DNA of 64,000 nucleotides from Sipunculus nudus (GCA_026874595.1 CM049317.1:41072401-41136400); one strand, 5' to 3'; positions 1-15,083 are shown, counted from the stretch's first letter. The notes: generated from the sequence alone by a model not told the origin. Translations and numbers: made by a program.

Positions 1-505
1 TGTGTGTGTTTGGAAAATGTATTTACGTGCAAATAAAATACATGTATTATCTTTCAAATATCAATATTAAATATAGCATAATTTATGCATTATGTATATC
101 TATAATGTAATACAAAATCTGTCGTATCCATTTGATATTAATCTATAAATATATGTAAACAGTATAATGCTTATATTTATTTATTCATATTTATATATAT
201 ATTATATATACATATATTATTTACATATACATTAATTTCATATTATATATATTTTATATATATATTATATATATTATATTTATATGTATATTATAAATGT
301 ATTTAAGTTTTAAATATATATTTTTCATATTTTATGTTATATATTTATATTTTATATATTACATTATATATATAATATAAATTATATATTTTATATAAGG
401 CTATATATTTTTATATTATATAAAATTATATTATTATTTATATTTTGGCATATATATATTATATGTATTTTTAATATTTTATATATTTTAAATATATATT
501 ATATT

Positions 506-576
<71 letters not shown>

Positions 577-660
577 GTTTTTATATTATATCAATCCCAT
601 GAAAAAATATATTATATTTTTTGACTGGTTGGATTAAAATATCTATCAATATTATCAGTA
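1..660. repeat. AT-rich low-complexity tract
   Basis: The stretch is almost entirely A and T, with TATA/ATAT runs and a compound (TG)n-(TA)n microsatellite at about 505-573. I see no gene. Confidence 0.85.
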
Positions 661-2374
661 CCTGTCACTATCAGTATCACAGCCTAAATGTGCTAGTCAG
701 CACCATGGCTGTAGAAACAACGCTTCATCATGTAAAATCACTGTCAAAAATATTTTAGAGGATCCTCACGTCATAATGAAAGATCAACGGGTTTGAGAGG
801 CTGTTACTTATATAAATGATATTATTTTATTTTGTTTAGGTTCAATAAAAAACAAAGCCTTTGCGATTGTGTTCCCAAGCGCGCACAGTTATCAGCTATC
901 AGAACGTTACGTCTGGAGACCGGAGGTAGAACATGTCTCCAGCTCACGCAAGTTCACGCACTTGGTGAACGAGACTTACGCTCCCAATGAAAAACATACT
1001 GGTTTAATTACGTTTACCCGGAATTGACCCAGAATTGGTTCAATAGACCTTTTCCGTTTCACTCGCGACACCTGTCGGCGATATTTAACATCTATGGTTG
1101 GGGGTTGTACACGTGTACTGGAGTCAAAGGCGGAAGCAGTTGTGTTATTTGGGCCCTGTTGAATTAAATTTACTTAACCCCAGTACCACCCATTATTGAC
1201 CTAAACCCAACATGAAACGACAAAAGTATGTTGCAATATAAGATAATACAAGAAGGGGGCCTTTGGGCACCTTGACGTAAATTTGACGTCATATATTGGT
1301 TGAGATTTGATCAAAATGTAAAACAAGGTCATTTAAGATTTTATTTGATTGTATTCACTCTAGAAGTAGAATAAGGAAATGAGCAAATCAATTTTAAAAG
1401 GAATTATAATATATATATTAAATTTGGTCAATCTAATTGATGTTCATTTGACAACAAATCGATGACAAGTTTTAGACAACAAATTGATGTCAAATTGACG
1501 TCAAACTGACATCAATATTTTGAAGGTAAGAGTGACTCCATGCTATTTATAGGGGAATCATGTTTATTTAGCCTAAGCTTCTCACAAGAAAGTGTAACCA
1601 CATTTCCTTAATATTTTTTTAATGATATAAATTATATGGGGATGATGTTGTGATTCAAATAATGTGCAATTTATATACAGTAAAAATTATTGTAAATGGT
1701 CAAATACGGGTACATTGCTGTAAAATGCATGCTGCAATTAAGGACATACTATCAAAATTTTTATGATATGACGGCACTGTCACCAAAGCAATAAAATACA
1801 TTAAAAATTTAGAAGCTTTGTTTTCCTGACAGAAGTTTATGTAAATTCAGTGAATAAAATAAAAATGGTAAGATATATCAATCAAGAATCTGGTAATTAA
1901 AAACTGTGCTATTATTTCCAAACTCGAAATTTATCCATGAACCATTAATTAATTGGTGGACTGTACAGCAACCTCACTTGACCTGTGAACACTGCAGCCC
2001 TCTATCATCAACTGTCAGTGTGTCACTTGTCAAATGATCCCCTCAAGTGCACTTGTGTAACCCCTCCCCAACAGCAGCAGCACTGGGTTCGTCTTTGGTT
2101 TCTGTGTCCTTGTGAGGCCAACATTCTGGCGGGAAACATCAGCAGTGCAGCCAAAACAGTCAAATCTTCTAGACGTGTTTAAGCATTGTGAGTATATTTT
2201 TATTCTTCATTCCTTCCTGCTTTAATACTTGCATTGTTATATAATGAAAAATATTGGTAATTAAGCGGGGAGGTTTCCTGGCCAACAAGCCAGTCAGTCT
2301 GAAATGTATTTATATATAAGAATAATTAAATCAATCCATATATGTTTGTAGTCCATATATGTTTGTGTTTGAAA
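661..2374. other. Non-coding interval with GACGTCAA-type repeats
   Basis: I see no convincing gene here. At 1271-1525 there is a cluster of short TTGACGTCA / TTGATGTCAA words in both orientations, the same vocabulary as the repeat at 16240-16495. A 65-codon open frame at 1985-2182 has no recognisable features and is probably chance. Confidence 0.5.
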
Positions 2375-2377
2375 TCA

Positions 2378-2426
<49 letters not shown>

Positions 2427-2553
2427 ATGAATATGTAAAATGAAGGTTGGGGTTCAAATCTGACTTTACGAACTGAACTTTTGCATATTTTTCTCATCAC
2501 ATACAAAATATATATGTATGTGTGTCTATAGGTGTTGTGTATATAGAGGTATT

Positions 2554-2595
<42 letters not shown>
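2378..2595. repeat. Two (TA)n microsatellites
   Basis: Pure TA runs lie at about 2380-2422 and 2556-2595. They generate spurious Tyr/Ile-rich open frames. Confidence 0.9.
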
Positions 2596-2598
<3 letters not shown>

Positions 2599-2666
2599 AC
2601 GAGTCCATGTAGATGGATTCGCTATATGTACTTTTGTTATTATATCTCATGTCATTTATCACCTAT

Positions 2667-3157
2667 GGTAGCGCCGCCTAGCGTATGAGCAGGTTCAGTG
2701 GTGTACCAGTCTATATTTGAACTAGGTAGATACTCGATATGTGCCAATTGCCGGTTTTAGTGTAATTCACTATTTACGGTAGCGCCACCTAGCTTATGAG
2801 TAGGTTTAATGGTTTACCAGTCTATTCTTTGTACAAGTGCGCATGCGCCATGAGTGAGCAAGACGGAAGTACCATCTTGTCTGAGTTGAACGTTCGTTTG
2901 GCGCCGGGTCTGGTTTTGTCATGTCAGGACTTTAATCCGAAGATTTAGTTGTTGTGCTATAGGCCTAGCGCAAGGGAAGTTGACCAGGGTTCTCCTGCTG
3001 TATTGATAACCACCCTTGTTTGGTCGTTGCGGCTGCGCAGGAGGAGACCCATCACTCTGATGGGTCTTCTTTTATGGTGGTAATAAACAAGAATTGCCTA
3101 ACATCTGGTTCGTTGTCGTCTCGTCCCATGGTGTATCTGGTGTCTGCTTGGCTACAG
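2667..3157 (+). repeat. Candidate 5' LTR of the decayed gypsy element
   Basis: This region ends in CTACA just before a primer-binding site and carries a polyadenylation-type AATAAA near 3084, as the U3-R-U5 of an LTR would. It contains two diverged 48-bp direct copies (2667-2715 and 2778-2826) beginning GGTAGCGCC and ending ACCAGTCTAT. I found no matching 3' copy after the pol gene, so the LTR assignment rests on position and signals only. The 5' boundary is uncertain. Confidence 0.45.
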
Positions 3158-3160
3158 TTT

Positions 3161-3177
3161 TGGTGTCAGAAGTGGGA
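3161..3177 (+). promoter_or_regulatory. tRNA-Leu-type primer-binding site
   Basis: TGGTGTCAGAAGTGGGA follows the LTR-like segment. It is complementary to a CCA-terminated tRNA 3' end of the tRNA-Leu type used by several invertebrate Ty3/gypsy (SURL/Mag-like) elements. It would prime minus-strand cDNA synthesis. Confidence 0.7.
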
Positions 3178-3423
3178 TTGGGATGAGATTCGGTCTGATT
3201 AGTCTTCGAGCCAGATGCGGCGAGGCAGATGGTGATGTTGCTCAGGACGGGTGTGGTTGTTGATCTTGTTATCCCGGATAAGAAACGTCCAGTGGACTTC
3301 ACTTTGGTTGTTGGTGCCAACGTGACTGGTTGGAGTAATGGTCGATGCTGGATGGACTGTGAGTTGTGGGAACTGTGATCGGCTGTGTGTTTGCGATTCC
3401 AGCTTGAGACTGTGCAGATTCTC

Positions 3424-4230
3424 ACTCATAGTGACACATTCTGTCATGAGTTTTATGATGTATCCATATATTGATGAGAATATCACAGAGAGACACATTC
3501 TGTCAGGTTCATGTACTGTTGTATCTTCATGAGTTTTATGATGTATCCATATATTGATGAGAATATCACAGAGAGACACATTATGTCAGGTGCATGTACT
3601 GTTGTATCTTCATGAGTTTTATGATGCATCCATATATTGATGAGAATATCACAAAGAGACACATTCTGTCAGGTGCATGTACTGTTGTATCTTCACAAGT
3701 TTTATGATGTATTGATTAATTGAAGAGAATATCACACAGAGACACCTTCTGTCAGATGCATGTACTATTATCTTTTCATTAGTTGTACAACATATTGCAA
3801 AGATTATCACGCACAGTGACACAATTTGTCGGGAGCATAAAGTGTTTTATTTCCAATTTCTAATGATATATTGATTAACGAGAGTATAGCTCATAGTGAC
3901 ACAGTGTATAGTGACACAGTGCCTGGCGCATAAAATGTTTTGTTGCTATGTGTTTCATGATGTATTGATTGTTTGCTGAGGATATAGCTCATAGTGACAT
4001 ACAGTGTCTGGCGCATAAAATGTTTCATTTCCATGTGTTTCATGATATATTGATTGATTTACGAGAATATAACTCGTAGGGACACTGTCTGGAGCATACA
4101 GTGTGTTACCATGTTTCTAATGATATGTTGATTAATTGGTATCTGAGAATATAGCTCGTAGTGACACTGTGTCGGGCGCATGTAATGCTTGATTTTGATG
4201 TATTTTCTATGATATGATGTGTTTTGTCTT
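3424..4230 (+). repeat. Decaying tandem repeats in the gypsy leader
   Basis: A unit of about 90 bp recurs. It contains TTTTATGATGTAT, then GAGAATATCAC, then GTGACACA/AGACACATT, then CTGTCAGG. The first three units are nearly identical and later ones are progressively degenerate. The array lies between the primer-binding site and gag, in the untranslated leader, and may be an expanded packaging or regulatory segment. Confidence 0.75.
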
Positions 4231-4292
4231 CATGCATATTCTATTTCATGATGGGCTATTGACTTGACTGGGTTCCCAGTGTACTGATTCTC

Positions 4293-5570
4293 ATGTACCG
4301 CAGATATTTAGCCTCAGGTGTTGATCATAAAAAGGGATTTAGTGTCACATCTTTAGTTATACTGTGCCTATTGCTTGGTCAGGCAAGTAGTTCTGTTATC
4401 TTAGGGGTGGGCCAATTAGTGACGCTGAACATATCAGACGAGGAGATAGACCGTCAGGTGCCCGGAGAGGTTGAGGAGCTGAGGAAAAGGCTGGAGGAGT
4501 TGGAGTCGGCCAGTGGTTCTAGTAAGCAAATGGCAAGGGTCGTGTATTCCCAGAGAAAGTTGCCGAATTTTTCTGGTGAATCCCTTCTTGAGAATTGGGA
4601 GGAGGCGAGAGCTACAATCAATGCACAGGCACTTACGGGGGAAGCAGCAGCCGATTTTTTGTTGTGTCATCTGGACGGTGCAGCCAAGCGAGAGGTCATA
4701 TATGCAGATCCGGTACAGAGACAGGATCCGGAAAAAGTTTTGAGTCTCCTGAATGAGTCTTTTGGGGAGAGGCGTAGCGCCCCACAGCTACTTGATGCTT
4801 TCTACAGTCGACGGCAGGGCGACAGGGAGACTTTACAGTCATTTGCTCATGCCCTAATGGAACTTTTGGATAAAGCGTTCGACAAAGATGAAGGGTGCCA
4901 ACCCGACCGTGATAGAGCTCTGCGGTACATGTTCACAGAAAAAATGGCCGGCAAGAGTCTGCGGAGGGAGTTGAAGCGGCGTATAAGGGATACCCCTTCA
5001 ACCACTTTCAGAGAACTCCGACGGGAGGCGGATCGGTGGTTCGAGGATGCCCGTCCCGTTGAGGGAGCCTTAGCACACAACCAAGGACAGGCTCGCCCAA
5101 GCCAGCATTCGGTCCAGGCTACAGCACCTAATCCAGAACTCCAGCAGCAGTTACACGACTTAATATCTCTGCAACGGAGGCTGCAGGACCAATTGGACCA
5201 GTAACACAAGGTATTGATGGAATTGGTTAACAGCGGAACTCGACCAAATGGTGGTGACAGGGCACAGATGTGTTGTTTCCATTGTGGCAAACCAGGGCAC
5301 TTTAAGAGGGATTGCTTTAGGTGGAAGAGGGAGCGTAATTCTAGTATGCAAGCATCAAGGGGGACCCCCAGGAATACACAGGATCACCAGTCCTCAGGGC
5401 TAGCCACAGAAGTAGGCGAAGCCTCCCCAAACGCCTACCCCCATCACAATGAGCCAGGTGGTGGGTGGGGCAACGACAAATGGCTCCAGCAGGACATTTG
5501 TTCCAGCTATTGGGACCCAACCTATACAGACTGTGAAAATGGGCAGTGTACCGGTTCAGGCCCTTATTGA
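4293..5570 (+). pseudogene. gag: Gypsy gag, interrupted (capsid plus CCHC zinc knuckle)
   Basis: This is the capsid/nucleocapsid precursor of a Ty3/gypsy retrotransposon. The first part (4293-5204) is a helical retrotransposon Gag domain whose layout (Arg-rich helices, then a Gln-rich C-terminal helix) parallels the intact gag at 28460. A TAA at 5202-5204 interrupts it. The same frame continues to a classical zinc knuckle, CFHCGKPGHFKRDC (C-x2-C-x4-H-x4-C). The first 45 codons include a hydrophobic run not expected in Gag, so the true start may lie nearer 4430. The frame then changes to that of the protease within 5449-5570, which could be a programmed gag-pol shift or decay. Confidence 0.8.
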
Positions 5571-8500
5571 CACGGGTTCAATGGTCACCACTTTATCTGA
5601 GACTGCGTTCCGGGGATCTTTAGAGCCAAGTGGCGTTTGTTTAGAAAAGGGGAGATGGTTCAATCTGCAAGGGGCAAATGGTCTTGAAATCCCATACCTG
5701 GGGATAGTAGTATGTGACTTAGAGGTGTTGGGTTCCAGGATTGAAAACGTGACTATCTTAGTGACCAAGGATACCGAGGAAAACAGGGCCATGAGAGACC
5801 AGGTCCCAGCTTTAATTGGCACCAATGTTTTAGAGCATATACCTGAGTTTTCTTTGCTACTTAGAAATGATTCCGGGAAGCCTTTACAAGATAATACTGG
5901 ATTTGCGAGAGTGGCTGGACCTTCAGCTCAACTGGTCAGGGCAAAGAGCATTTCTTCAGTTCGGGTGGCTGGACCTCATGGTGGCCTTGTTATAGTGGAA
6001 CCACTGGTGCACGGATATCATAATAGGGCAAGGGTTGCAAATACTTTGCTAAACACGGAGAGTGGAGCCTCTTTTGTACAGATTATCAACCCATCCGAGC
6101 GGAATGTGGTTTTAAAACCTGGCACCAGAGTGGGGATGTACAGGCCAGTTAGCTCCATTGGGGTGGAGAATATAAAACTCACAGTGAATGCACAGCAGGT
6201 GACAATATCGTATGCAACTGAGGAGTCGAGAGAACGGACCACGGATCATTCTAGTGGAACAGGTTGTAGGGTCTCATTCAACAGTTTTCCAGGGACAACA
6301 GAGGAACTCTATGCTGCTAAGGATCTGTTTGCTCGTTTTGACAGTGTATTTTGTAGAGATGGAGAGGACCTTGGGACCACACCAACACTCCGTCACAAGA
6401 TTAATACGGCTGATAACATACCGGTTCAGCAGGCCTACAGAAGGATCCCGCCCCACGAGTGGCCAGAGGTTTAAAGACACTTGCAAGAGCTCCTAGCTAC
6501 AGGGATTATCTGAGAGAGCTCTTCTGACTATGCGTCACCTGTTGTTATTGTTAAAAAAAGAAACGGCGAACTGCGACTCTGCGTAGATTTTCGGCACCTG
6601 AACTCAAAGGTGAGGAGAGACTGTTACCCGTTACCCAGAGTAGATGAGTCCCTTGAGGCCATGAGAGGAGCTACAATATTTTCAACGCTCGACCTGGCCT
6701 CCGCATATAATCAAGTTGAGATGGACCCTGCTGACTGCCACAAAACAGCTTCCATTACACCCATGGGGTTATATGAGTTTGTAAGGATGCCCTTTGGACT
6801 TTCTAACGCTCCGGCAACTTTTGCTAGGCTTATGGGCCAGGTCTTCCGGGAGGAGGTTTTTGAGAAACTCTTAGTGTATTTGGACGATATTATTGTTTTT
6901 ATCGCCATTATGAAAGAGCACTTGGAGAGGCTGGAGATTGTGTTCCGTAGATTGGAACAACATGGTCTCAGAGTCCGTGCAGAGAAATGCAATTTCTTCC
7001 AGCGAGAGGTTAGTTTTTTGGGCCATGTGGTATCTGCAAACGGAGTACGGACCAGTCCTGAGAAGATCAAAGCGGTCAATGAGTGGCCACAGCCTACTAC
7101 ATTGAAACTGTTGAGAGGATTCCTGGGCTTTACAGCTTATTACCAGCGTTTTGTTGAAGGATTTAGTTCAATTGCTGCCCCATTGCATAAACTTGTCGGA
7201 TTGGTGCTGAAAGGACAGAAGTCCAGAAAGAATAAGTCAGCCTCACTTGTGGGACATTGGCAGGAGGAACATCAGTGTGCCTTTGAGAGACTTAAGGAGG
7301 CTCTCACCAGCGCTCCAGTCCTGGCTTACCCAGATTTTCAGCAACCTTTCGTCGTGGAGACGGATGCTTCTAACAAGGGCCTGGGTGCTGTTCTTAGTCA
7401 AATGCAGCAAGGTACGAAACGGGTGGTAGCGTATGCTAGTAGGGGACTGCGAGGCGGCGAGAGGAATATGCAGAGGTACAGCTCTAAGAAGTTGGAGTTG
7501 TTGGCCTTAAAGTGGGCGGTGACAGAAAAATTCCGGGATTACTTGAGCCATGGTCGATTTGTCGTGCTGACCGATAACAACCCCCTTGTGTATTTGATGA
7601 CCAAAACTAAACTACCGGCCATAGAGCAACGATGGGCGTCGGAGCTAGCAGGGTTTGACTTTGAGATTCGCTACAAGCCCGGGCGGGCCAACTGAAATTG
7701 TGATGCCCTTTCGCATCAAGAGAATCGCCAGTGGGACAATGAGCAGGCAGGGCCTGTTTTGTCAGCACTGTTACAGTGTTCCGATATCCCAGTGGATATA
7801 CAGGTTACTGCTGCCAGTAAAGCCTTGGACCAAGAACCTGCTATCCTTCCAGATTGGGAACTTAAAGCTGCTGAACTTCCGAGCATGTCAAACAAGGATT
7901 TGGCAAGGTTGCAAGCTAATTATTTGTGTGTTGGAAAGGTTTTGTCGTGGTTCAAAAGTGGAGTGAAGCCATCCATTGGGGTTAGGCGTAGAGAGTCGTC
8001 TGAGGTGCAACTTTTACTGCGGCAATGGGAACGGTTCTGTTTAAAGGATGGTGTTTTGTTACGTGGTGTCCAGGACCCAAGTCAGAGGAAGCTTTTACAA
8101 GTTGTTTTACCTACCGTGCTCAGACAGGAAGTTATGAAGGGTTTCCATGACAAGCACGGTCATCAGGGACTGGATCGAACTGTTGGGCTAATTCGAGCAA
8201 GGTGCTATTGGCCAGGGTTATACAAGGACACAAGAGAATGGATAGATAAGTGCAACCGGTGTACCTTGTGCAAACTGGAGAAGGTGAAAACCCCGATGGG
8301 GTCAATATTGGCCATGAGGCCCCTGGAAGTTGTCGCTATGGATTTTACACTCCTGGAAAAGTCGAGCTGTGGGAAAGAGAATGTCTCGGTCATAACGGAT
8401 GTATTCACGAAATACAGCTTTGCAGTACCGACAAAGGATCAGAAGTCTCGAACTGTCGCTAATGTACTAGTGAAGGAGTGGTTCCACCGATTTGGGGTGC

Positions 8501-9090
8501 CACAGCGTTTACACTCTGATCAAGGTAGAGACTTTGAATCGCAGCTTAAGGACCTTTGCAGTATGTATGGGGTGCAGAAGTCAAGAACTACTCCGTATCA
8601 TCCGTCTGGCAATGCACAGTGTGAAAGATTTAATCGCACACTCCACGAACTGCTGCGTACCATTCCCCCAGAGCACAAGTCTAGGTGGCCGGAGTACATT
8701 GATTCACTAATTTTCTCATATAACACAACTCCGCATGCTAGTACAGGGTTTTTGCCATTCTATCTAATGTACGGCCGTGAACCGAGACTTCCAGTGGATG
8801 CCATGTTTGGATCCTTTAGTCAGAAAGAGGAAACAGACCCCCAAAGTTGGATCACGGTATATCAAAAACGCCTGCGAGAGGTTTACGACATCGCTTCACG
8901 TCGACTTGAACAGGCAGCGGCAGAACGGAAAGGAGCCTATGATAGAAAGGCTAGAGAGATGCCACTCCAGTTGGGAGACCAAGTCTTTAGGCGTAACCGG
9001 GAGTCAAGGGTCGGAATAAGATTCAAGATGCGTATCTTCCTAGAGCCTACAAGGTGGTGGATAGAGTTGAGGATAAAGACATTTATTTAA
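5449..9090 (+). pseudogene. pol: Gypsy pol, disrupted (protease-RT-RNase H-integrase)
   Basis: Order along one frame: aspartic protease (LIDTGSMVTT near 5560); reverse transcriptase with the YLDD catalytic motif near 6880; RNase H (ETDASNKGLGAVLSQ near 7360); integrase with an HHCC zinc domain (HDKHGHQG...CNRCTLC, 8150-8270) and the D-D-E core (MDFT near 8340, HSDQGRDF near 8515, NAQCERF near 8615). In-frame stops at 6472-6474, 6511-6513 and 7693-7695 break RT and the linker after RNase H, and the first two fall in the RT fingers. A further frame change near 9010 separates the C-terminal part. The element cannot move unaided. Confidence 0.9.
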
Positions 9091-9494
9091 TAGAGCCAGT
9101 AGATGGTTTTGGAGACCAGAAATGGTTCAATCGGACAGAGTTGCGGCAGTGTCCAGTGCCTATAGTTAACGAAAAGCAAGAGCCCAATCGAAAGGTCAAA
9201 TCTGCAAGCTTGACAAGGGAAGTACTAGACAGTTCGGAGTCTTCGGATTCAGAGGATGAGTTTGTTGTCCAGCTTGTGGAGGAAAACAATGTAGTAGGAC
9301 TCGATGGATACAATTCAGCTGGTGTAGAGTCAACTACCCCACTTGCACATGAGGAGCAATGCAGTAGTCTACGAAGAAGTCAGAGAACCACTGCAGGAGT
9401 ACATCATAACCCTTTCAACGAACCTAGGTCAGCGGGAGCATGCAGGTCGGCGGGAATCAATTCTGGTCTTGACATAGGATATTGCTGCTTTTAG
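9054..9494 (+). pseudogene. C-terminal part of gypsy integrase, shifted frame
   Basis: This continues the pol polyprotein in a different frame. It has a conserved KWFNRTELRQCP segment matching KWLNRSELKKCP at the end of the intact element at 28460-33595, then an acidic Ser/Asp/Glu-rich tail and a basic RRSQRTTAG segment. The parallel shows that the pol at 5449-9090 lost frame near 9010 by a small indel. An AATAAA lies just downstream (about 9536). Confidence 0.8.
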
Positions 9495-11370
9495 GCCTGG
9501 CTGGTAAAGTGAGAATCACGCAGACACTTTTATGAATAAATTTGTAAAACAATTTTGTGTTACCATTTTTGAACATGTTTAAATAATAATAATTTTTAGT
9601 GATAAAAAAATGTACCAATGTTAAAAGTAAAATGGGGCAAAAGTGTTTAAAAACATTTTTTTAACTATTTTATGTACTTGAAGCACTATATGCAAGCATA
9701 AAAGTTACAGTTAGCGATTAAAAGGGGTATATAATAAATCAGTAAAATATATGTTATTAAAAAGTAAATAATTGAACAAATCATAATTTTCACTGAGCAT
9801 TTACAAAAATGATAGAAAATACATAAGAAACCATTCTATGCTTAAGGGTGTGAATCTCTGCTACTTAATTCCCATTTAAGTGGTCATCTAGAGGTAAAAT
9901 ATATTTAATATAACAAGCGATTTTATTAAAGTGCTTCACTCATGTTTATAATATGACATCCATGTTACTGTGATTATGACATTACTTTTTACCATTATTG
10001 TTTCTTGACATCTTAAAAGTAAATATGTAAAAATATAAAAACCTGGTTGTGTCACTATTTAAGTTTGGAATAGTAGTGGCTATAATGAGTTCTGAACAGA
10101 AAAGCAGTAAGCTGTTGGAGCTCCGTACAGAATATGTACACTGTGACATATATACATGTACTGATACATAAATACGTACATGTGGCCAAATGCATACTTG
10201 CCTAAAAATAACAACAGGTCACGAGTCCCGGTGCTCAGCTGAATTTTCCTATTACATTAATTTACCAAATCCTACCATACTGAAAAGAGGATTGTCTTTT
10301 TTATATTATTAAAACTCAGAATTTACTATACATATTAGAGAACTTAAATTTTTGGAATTAAATCTTATTTTCTATATCCAAACTTTCTTTAATGTATATC
10401 TAAAACAAAAAAAATTGCAATATCCTATATTAAAAGTTGGTTTAATCTGCCTAATGTGGCATCATAGTAAATTTCCATTAATCTGATATAGTATTAACTT
10501 ATGAAGAGGGCATAAACCGTTATATTATGGTTGTAACTTTGCTTGCACACTCAACATTTAGGAAAAATGTGCAATATAGCAGTGAACAAGTTAACCCATA
10601 CACAAATACATGTTTGGCAGCGCATGGCTAGGATTTTACACTAGTCAGCTCAGTTGGCAATGCAAATGAAATTGTGTTGCCCAGGGCTGCCCATGTGCAG
10701 CTCAGGAGTATATATATATTTTCTCGGAGGATTGGCAGTGTTAGTGGCATTATAATTTTTGCATTATACTTTGTGATTACATTACATACATATTGACTGA
10801 TTTTTTTTTATGTTTATACCATGAGAAATGCATATGTAACTGTTCACATTTAACCAAACATAATGAAACTAAAGATGTATTGTCAAAACAGTATGCTCCT
10901 TTTTTTTGCGTTTTTCCTACTGACTGAATAGAACATAAAGATTTTACTCTCCTTGCTTGTAATATGCTTTTAAGACAATGTTGTGTTTACATCTTTGAGC
11001 TTTAAAAAAAACACTATTTTTCTGTTCGTTGATATGATAATTAATATAACACCTTAGAATAATAAATATGTTTCCTGCTATTGCAAAATTCCTGGTACCT
11101 ACTCGAGGCTTTTCTAAATGTTTAAAAACTCTCTATTCTTTTCAGATGGCAGCTGAAAATCTGAAGATCGCATTCCAGCATTTAAGTTTAATGGACATTT
11201 AAATTTAAATAAAACAGTTCCTACACTTGATATTCTTGAATATGGTCGATTTCGGCCGCCGACGATATCGGCCGCCGGCCTCAAATTGACCATATCGGCC
11301 GCCAGCGCACACTGGGGAACCATTTCGGCCGCAACCCCGACGATGCCTTTGCTGGGCCCTAATTCTGGTC
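9495..11370. other. Gene-free AT-rich interval
   Basis: I see no coding potential. No copy of the 2667-3157 LTR-like sequence follows the gypsy pol. The end of the interval (11240-11370) holds several ATATCGGCCGCC / ATTTCGGCCGC words that belong with the adjacent inverted-repeat element. Confidence 0.55.
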
Positions 11371-11438
11371 AGTCAACCATATCGGCCGCGACTTGGGCGA
11401 CGGGGCACCATTTCGGCCGCCGGGCTACCTCATTACTA
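11371..11438 (+). repeat. Left TIR of element A
   Basis: This is the inverted partner of 16138-16205. It has three CGGCCG cores in about 50 bp. Confidence 0.8.
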
Positions 11439-11735
11439 TAAACACGGTTTCATCATAATTAGAACTAGCTTATTCAACCAGAAATATGATGGACTTAATA
11501 AAAAATATATATTTATCCAAAATATGATTAGTCATATTTATAAGAAACATGCGTAAGTAAAAATCTTAAATTACACAACACGTACTTGCATTGAATAATA
11601 AAGAACATTACTTTGCCCTGTAACTTCGTTCACAAATGTATATGAAAGGATAGCAAATCAGGTTTAAATTGTCGTGACAAATTTGAAGCAATCGTCTAAA
11701 GTTTAATAGGCACTACCAAAAAAACTGATTATTAA

Positions 11736-13490
<1,755 letters not shown>

Positions 13491-13499
13491 TATATATAT

Positions 13500-15081
13500 G
13501 GGTATTTCTACAAAAAATGTCGCATTTCATGTCCCGAAACTATATTTGTTACTGAGAAATTAGCAAATGCTAAAAATGGCATGAATAACCATTCAGATTG
13601 TTGCTAAAGATATAACCATTATTATGAGATAAAAATAATTTAAATCGGGGCAGAAATACATACAGAAAAAAAGCTGCAAATGTTACTATACCCTTAAATT
13701 TCCGTTGTCCCTTTCTCTCGGATCTTAAATTCAAAACAGCGTTTTTCTGTAACCACTGTTCCATTTATATAGATTTTGTTTCCACGTTGTCACAGCGGTG
13801 AAAGTTTATTAAGATGATATTTTTGCTTGATTTTTCCTGACCGTTTTGTTTTTAATACAAAAATTTGGATATAAAAAGTATGTTTCCCAAAATATACTCG
13901 GCACCGTTACCTGACCTTTTGACCTTGCAGTGCGTTAACAGAAACCACTTTGCTGATGCAGGGAGCAGCGTTTATTAGAGTTCAGGAAATTTTGTACACA
14001 TAATCCACAATTAAATTTAGTAACTGTCATATCAGTGTTCTCTGGTAATCATTAAAGGGTTAAAAAAAATCACCGTATGTTTATTTGGACTCGACACCGT
14101 TACACCTGCGAAAAATTAACCGTCACAAATAACACTTCGAAAATGGCTTCCTCTTGTTGTTCATATAGTGATAACTCGTGCTGCCCTCTTAGGGACGGTA
14201 TGGAAGTAATTTTTGTCCTGCATTTGACGTATATAGATGAAAAAAACTCAGCACCGTTACCACTCGAAACCTTTAACTGCATGAAAAATAACGGTGTCGA
14301 GAGCAAGGTAACGGTGTCGAGAACTTGGTATTAAATCCAAATTATTGAAATAGAATTTGAAACATATTTTGGGCTAAATATTTTAAACATTTGCGTTTCT
14401 TCTATTCAAACAGGCATTTGCTTGTTTTAATACATAATACTGGTATTCAAGTAGTCACTACGGTTATTTTTACTTCAGAAGCTCGACTCCGTTACCTATG
14501 CTCAACACCGTTATCTATGCTCAACACCGTTACCTAGAGGATTTAAAATCATGTTTAAATTTTATTTTCTGTGCATTCAAAAAAATTAACAAGGTATTTC
14601 GACTCAAATTCTGAAGGTAGATGTACCAAAGTACTTTGTCCGGTAAATCCCTGCAAATGCACCCCTCTGGAAGCAAAAATAGGAATAGAGACAATTTTTG
14701 TTTTCAAAAGTCAATTAAAAAGAAGAAAATATGTTCTTTTTACACACTTTTTTTGTTAAATTCATAACTGAAATTTATGTTTTGATTTTATCAAAGGCTA
14801 TTAATTTTAATTTTATCGAAAATCACAAAAAATCTAGTCAAAACAATTTCTGAAATGTGCAAGTGAGATTTTACTGCGTGTAACGGTGTCGAGAAAAAGG
14901 TTCATATTTTCCCCTTACCTGGACTATTTATAAAAAAAGGAAACTGATAAGTGCACTTCTTGCATTATTTTACAATTCTAACGATATTTTTCTACAAATT
15001 AAGTTTTGTTATATCAAAATCAAGATTAAAAAAAAAATCACCAAGAAAACCCTTGAAATGCGACGTTTTCTGTAGAAATAC

Positions 15082-15083
<2 letters not shown>
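13500..15083. mobile_element. Inverted-repeat element C with GACACCGTTAC motif array
   Basis: Ends 13500-13530 and 15054-15083 are inverted copies (GGGTATTTCTACA, then GTCGCATTTCA) and abut TATATA on both sides. Inside, a motif close to TCGACACCGTTACC occurs about ten times in both orientations (near 13910, 14089, 14250, 14290, 14308, 14487, 14505, 14525, 14880). The open frames in it (for example 14077-14334) are short and have no recognisable domain. It is interpreted as a non-autonomous TA-target transposon with subterminal protein-binding repeats. Confidence 0.65.

Noticed and set aside
2375-2662. Tyr/Ile-rich open frames over (TA)n runs (also near 14951-15256, 23259-23560, 40844-41113, 62081-62308, 62993-63187)
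   Set aside because: They are translations of dinucleotide repeats.
3424-4230. CRISPR-like repeat array
   Set aside because: The units are tandem and decaying with no unique spacers, in a eukaryotic retroelement leader.
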